Below are positions 48,438 through 50,721 of a stretch of 50,721 bases of DNA, piece by piece; positions within the stretch are counted from its first letter, which is position 1; each line of letters starts with the position of its first letter. The DNA is from Streptomyces populi (lineage in GTDB: Bacteria; Actinomycetota; Actinomycetes; Streptomycetales; Streptomycetaceae), in assembly GCF_002911015.1 (NCBI RefSeq), contig NZ_KZ626898.1:1-50721 (forward strand), written 5' to 3'. The notes beneath the pieces were generated by a model that did no database searches, had not been told where the DNA came from, and saw only the letters and a program-made list of their open reading frames with translations. The position numbers and the translations under genes were made by a program.

Positions 48438-49606
48438 CCGTTCCCGCCTTCCAGGGCGCCCCGGGTGCGGCTGCGCTCCAGGTGGGCTCCGGCGTTCTGG
48501 AGCTCGGAGGTCAGGGACTCCACCGTCGCGGCCATCGTCTCGGTCGCCCGGGCCTTGTACGTGTCGATGGCGTCCAGGGTGCGGTAGATCTCCTGGAAGG
48601 CGGTGCGCAGGGTCTCGGCGCCGACGGCCGGGTCGGCGGCGATGCGCTGGATCTCCCCGCTCTGGGTGGAGAGCATCTCGGCGTTGCCGCGGATCAGGTC
48701 CTCCGTCGTGCCGCGCAGGGCGTTGACCTGCTCGACGACCTTGCGCTGGTTGTCGAGCGCCGAGGCGAGCATGACGGAGATGCGCAGTGCGGAGACCGTG
48801 GTGGTGGCCGCGCGGTCGACGCCCTTGATGAGCTCGTCGTTGTTGCGCCGGACCACGTCCATCGCCAGATAGCCCTGGGCGCACACGGCGAGCTGGGTGA
48901 GCAGGTCCTGGTGCTTCTGCCGGACCGGGAAGAGGACGTCGGAGCGGAGCGTGTCGGCCCCCGCGGGGTCGGCGGCGTCGACGCCCGCGATGTGGTTCTC
49001 CACCGCGGTGTCCAGGGCCTGGGTCAGCACCACGTACTCCTGGAGCTTGCCCATCGTCTCCCAGAGGCGCACGCGTTCGGTCTGGAGTGCCGCGTTGTCC
49101 CGGCGCAGTTCGTCCTGCCCGCCGCGCAGCGAGCCGACGATCTTGTTCAACGTGCCTTGCGCCGAGGCGTACTTGGCGACGTGGTCGCGCAGCTTGTTGC
49201 CGCCCGGCAGCCGGGACAGGAACTTCCTGCCCTTGCTCGCGGACAGGTCGCGCGGGTCCAGGTCCTCGACCACGCGCCGGAGTTCGACGAGCGAGCCGGC
49301 GACGTGCGACTGCGCGTCCTCGCCCTTGGCGGGCAGGCTGCGGATCGTCCGCTCCAGCATCCGGTTGGACTGGGCGGCGGCGCCGCGCATCTCGCTCGCG
49401 CCCAGGCCGGCGATCTCCCCGACCTTGCCGGCGAACTCGGGGGAGCGGGCGTCCAGGACGGCGAGTCCCTCGACGTACTCCGCGGCCCTGCGCGCCATCT
49501 CGTCCTGCACCCCCGGGTCGACGGGGACGAGCCCGCCCGCCTTCTCCCGGGGCACGGGGGCCACGGCCTCGGGCGGCGTGAGGGTGAACGTGTCTTCGGT
49601 GGTCAT
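48434..49606 (-). CDS. telA: TelA / toxic anion resistance family protein, 390 aa
   Basis: ATG at 49606 follows GGGGGA. The protein is a long helical, coiled-coil protein typical of TelA/KlaA/YaaN. Markers: VDPGVQDEMARRAAEYV, SNRMLERTIRSLPAKGEDA, ASKGRKFLSRLPGGNKLRDH, the late conserved block QLAVCAQGYLAMDVVRRNNDELIKGVDRAATTTVSALR (landmarks YLAMDVVRRNNDELIKGV and TTTVSALR) and RGTTEDLIRGNAEMLSTQ. TelA contributes to tellurite and envelope-stress resistance in other bacteria through an unknown mechanism. Here it sits between two solute-binding-type proteins, an unusual setting. Confidence 0.93.
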   Translation of the reverse strand: MTTEDTFTLTPPEAVAPVPREKAGGLVPVDPGVQDEMARRAAEYVEGLAVLDARSPEFAGKVGEIAGLGASEMRGAAAQSNRMLERTIRSLPAKGEDAQSHVAGSLVELRRVVEDLDPRDLSASKGRKFLSRLPGGNKLRDHVAKYASAQGTLNKIVGSLRGGQDELRRDNAALQTERVRLWETMGKLQEYVVLTQALDTAVENHIAGVDAADPAGADTLRSDVLFPVRQKHQDLLTQLAVCAQGYLAMDVVRRNNDELIKGVDRAATTTVSALRISVMLASALDNQRKVVEQVNALRGTTEDLIRGNAEMLSTQSGEIQRIAADPAVGAETLRTAFQEIYRTLDAIDTYKARATETMAATVESLTSELQNAGAHLERSRTRGALEGGNG

Positions 49607-49618
49607 GTGCTGGTCCCC

Positions 49619-50719
49619 CTAGTTCCCGGCCCGGCGCGCCATCTCGTGCAACACCTTGTAGGCGGGCACGGGCGCCTGCCGGACGCCGGTCAGCTTCTGG
49701 TTGAGATAGGTGGAGCGGGCGGCGGTGGCCGCCGTGAACTCGCCGGTCGCGCCCTGCGGACGGAACCCGTGCCGCACGGCCAGCTTGCGCAACACCGGGT
49801 CGGTGCTGAGGAGTTCACCCAGCGCGCGGCCCTCGGGCGTGAGCGGTACGACCGTGTGGTCGCTGTTGGCGGTGGTGTCCGGGTAGAGGACCGTGAGGTC
49901 TCCGGCGTCGTGGCCCTGGGTGAGCAGCGAGGCGACCTGTGACTCGTAGACGAGGACGAGCGGGTTGCCGGCGCCGCTGACGAAGTCGCCGAACGCGGCG
50001 TCGGTGCTGGGCTGCTGGGCGCCCTGGACGCTGATGAGCCGGTGCATCAGGGGCGCGGTGCGGCCGACGGCGGCGTCGTCGGAGGCGACGCGCCCGCCGT
50101 CGGCGACGTAGGACGCGGCGGCGAGGTAGAGGGCGCCCGAGCTGGAGGTCTCGGGGTCGGTGCTGGCGATGTACAGCGTGCCGGTCAGTTCACCGTGGGC
50201 CTTGGCGCCCTTGAGCTGCTGCCAGGTCCGCTCGTGCTCGGCCGCGTCGAGGTAGGCGGCCATCTTCAGGGTGCCGGTGTTCTTGTCGAGGGTGGCCAGC
50301 CCGTTGGCGGCGAGGACCTGGGCCGCGCTGCGGTGGGCCACCACGACGAGCGGCGAGTAGAAGGGCCGGGGCAGCGGCCTGCGGACGTGGTACTTGTCCG
50401 CGAGTTCGTCGGCCGGCGCCTGGCTGGAGGGGAAGGCGAAGTCGTACCCCTCGAGGTCGAGGCCGTCCATGGCCCAGGACCCGGAGGTCTCCGTCCTCAC
50501 GGTGTAGCCCTTGGCGGCGAGGGCCTTCACCACGTCCGGATCCGAGAAGAACTCCGCCTTCTCCGACCCGATCATTCCGTGCACGGTCTTCGTTGCCGTG
50601 CCCTTGTCCTGACCAGTGCGGCCCGCGACGACGGCTGCTGCCACTCCGCCGATCAACAGGACCGCCAGGACGATTCCCGCGATGCGTCTCACGCCTGGAG
50701 CGTGCACCTCGGAATCCAA
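49619..50719 (-). CDS. Membrane-anchored solute-binding-type protein, ~366 aa (near right edge)
   Basis: The open frame reaches 50719 (TTG), two bases from the window end; GTG at 50692 (VRRIAGIVLAV) is a likely alternative, and the gene may start outside the window. A signal-anchor helix (IAGIVLAVLLIGGVAAAVVAG) precedes a domain resembling type 2 periplasmic binding proteins: MIGSEKAEFFSDPDVVKALAAKG, YDFAFPSSQAPADELAD, SPLVVVAHRSAAQVLAANG (landmarks), YIASTDPETSSSGALYLAAASYV and GNPLVLVYESQVASLL. No lipobox. It is upstream of TelA by 12 bases, so it is the first known gene of that operon. Confidence 0.75.
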   Translation of the reverse strand: MDSEVHAPGVRRIAGIVLAVLLIGGVAAAVVAGRTGQDKGTATKTVHGMIGSEKAEFFSDPDVVKALAAKGYTVRTETSGSWAMDGLDLEGYDFAFPSSQAPADELADKYHVRRPLPRPFYSPLVVVAHRSAAQVLAANGLATLDKNTGTLKMAAYLDAAEHERTWQQLKGAKAHGELTGTLYIASTDPETSSSGALYLAAASYVADGGRVASDDAAVGRTAPLMHRLISVQGAQQPSTDAAFGDFVSGAGNPLVLVYESQVASLLTQGHDAGDLTVLYPDTTANSDHTVVPLTPEGRALGELLSTDPVLRKLAVRHGFRPQGATGEFTAATAARSTYLNQKLTGVRQAPVPAYKVLHEMARRAGN

Positions 50720-50721
50720 CG

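Noticed and set aside
1..50721. tRNA, rRNA genes or CRISPR arrays
   Set aside because: No cloverleaf-like sequence, rRNA segment or regularly spaced repeats were found by eye; the only tandem array (21691-21798) has no spacers.

Overview
The window looks like a piece of a Streptomyces chromosome. Coding sequence is very G+C-rich with strong third-position G/C bias, GTG and TTG starts are common, and the genes include mycothiol-dependent detoxification (mca next to a DUF4307 protein), a GTP-type PEP carboxykinase and several drug-exporter operons. From memory, the order metB - ilvA - greA - mca - pckA matches the conserved core of Streptomyces chromosomes; this was not verified here.

Region 1 (1-11.6 kb) is an accessory, decaying stretch. 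It holds a secreted serine hydrolase cut by the left edge, two overlapping Imm50-type immunity genes without a visible toxin, an intact DUF4291 gene, a probable toxin-antitoxin pair (DUF6247 plus a small RelE-like protein), a DUF2071 protein, a VanZ-type membrane protein and a secreted protein. An IS256-family transposase remnant is wedged between the tail of a DUF3885-like gene and a frameshifted second copy of DUF4291. Three related repeat copies (two folding as hairpins) and a 37% G+C patch support an acquired or rearranged history.

Region 2 (11.6-27.7 kb) is mostly core. It holds a membrane-anchored hypothetical protein, metB, an ECF-like sigma factor coupled to a small membrane protein, a MarR regulator divergent from threonine dehydratase, and a DrrAB-type exporter whose candidate promoter has a palindrome between the -35 and -10 boxes. 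Then come greA, DUF4307, mca, a large STAND/TPR ATPase with arginine at the Walker A lysine position, and a thioredoxin-domain protein.

Region 3 (27.9-34.4 kb) is a tightly coupled four-gene operon: a processive GT2 synthase with a QxxRW motif, a GT39 membrane glycosyltransferase, a GT2-GtrA fusion, and a secreted copper-radical oxidase of the GlxA/galactose oxidase class with an Excalibur-like tail. It resembles the CslA-GlxA surface-glycan system with added lipid-linked sugar steps.

Region 4 (34.4-40.6 kb) holds a Mut7-C RNase-domain protein, an MFS-TetR pair with a palindrome on the candidate MFS -10 box and a mobile repeat inside the MFS reading frame, a TrhA/hemolysin III protein, and pckA with a strong terminator.

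Region 5 (40.7 kb to the right edge) is the most interesting part. One operon encodes a soluble Ser/Thr kinase, a YbjN-like protein, a membrane protein, and then a TerY-type vWA protein, a PP2C phosphatase and a kinase with a zinc-ribbon-like tail (the TerY-P triad). It converges on a second operon encoding an anchored solute-binding protein, TelA, a lipoprotein fusing a solute-binding domain to a vWA domain, and a membrane protein. Together they look like a Ter-type envelope or toxic-ion stress system with an unusual extracytoplasmic sensing arm. No tRNA, rRNA or CRISPR array was seen.
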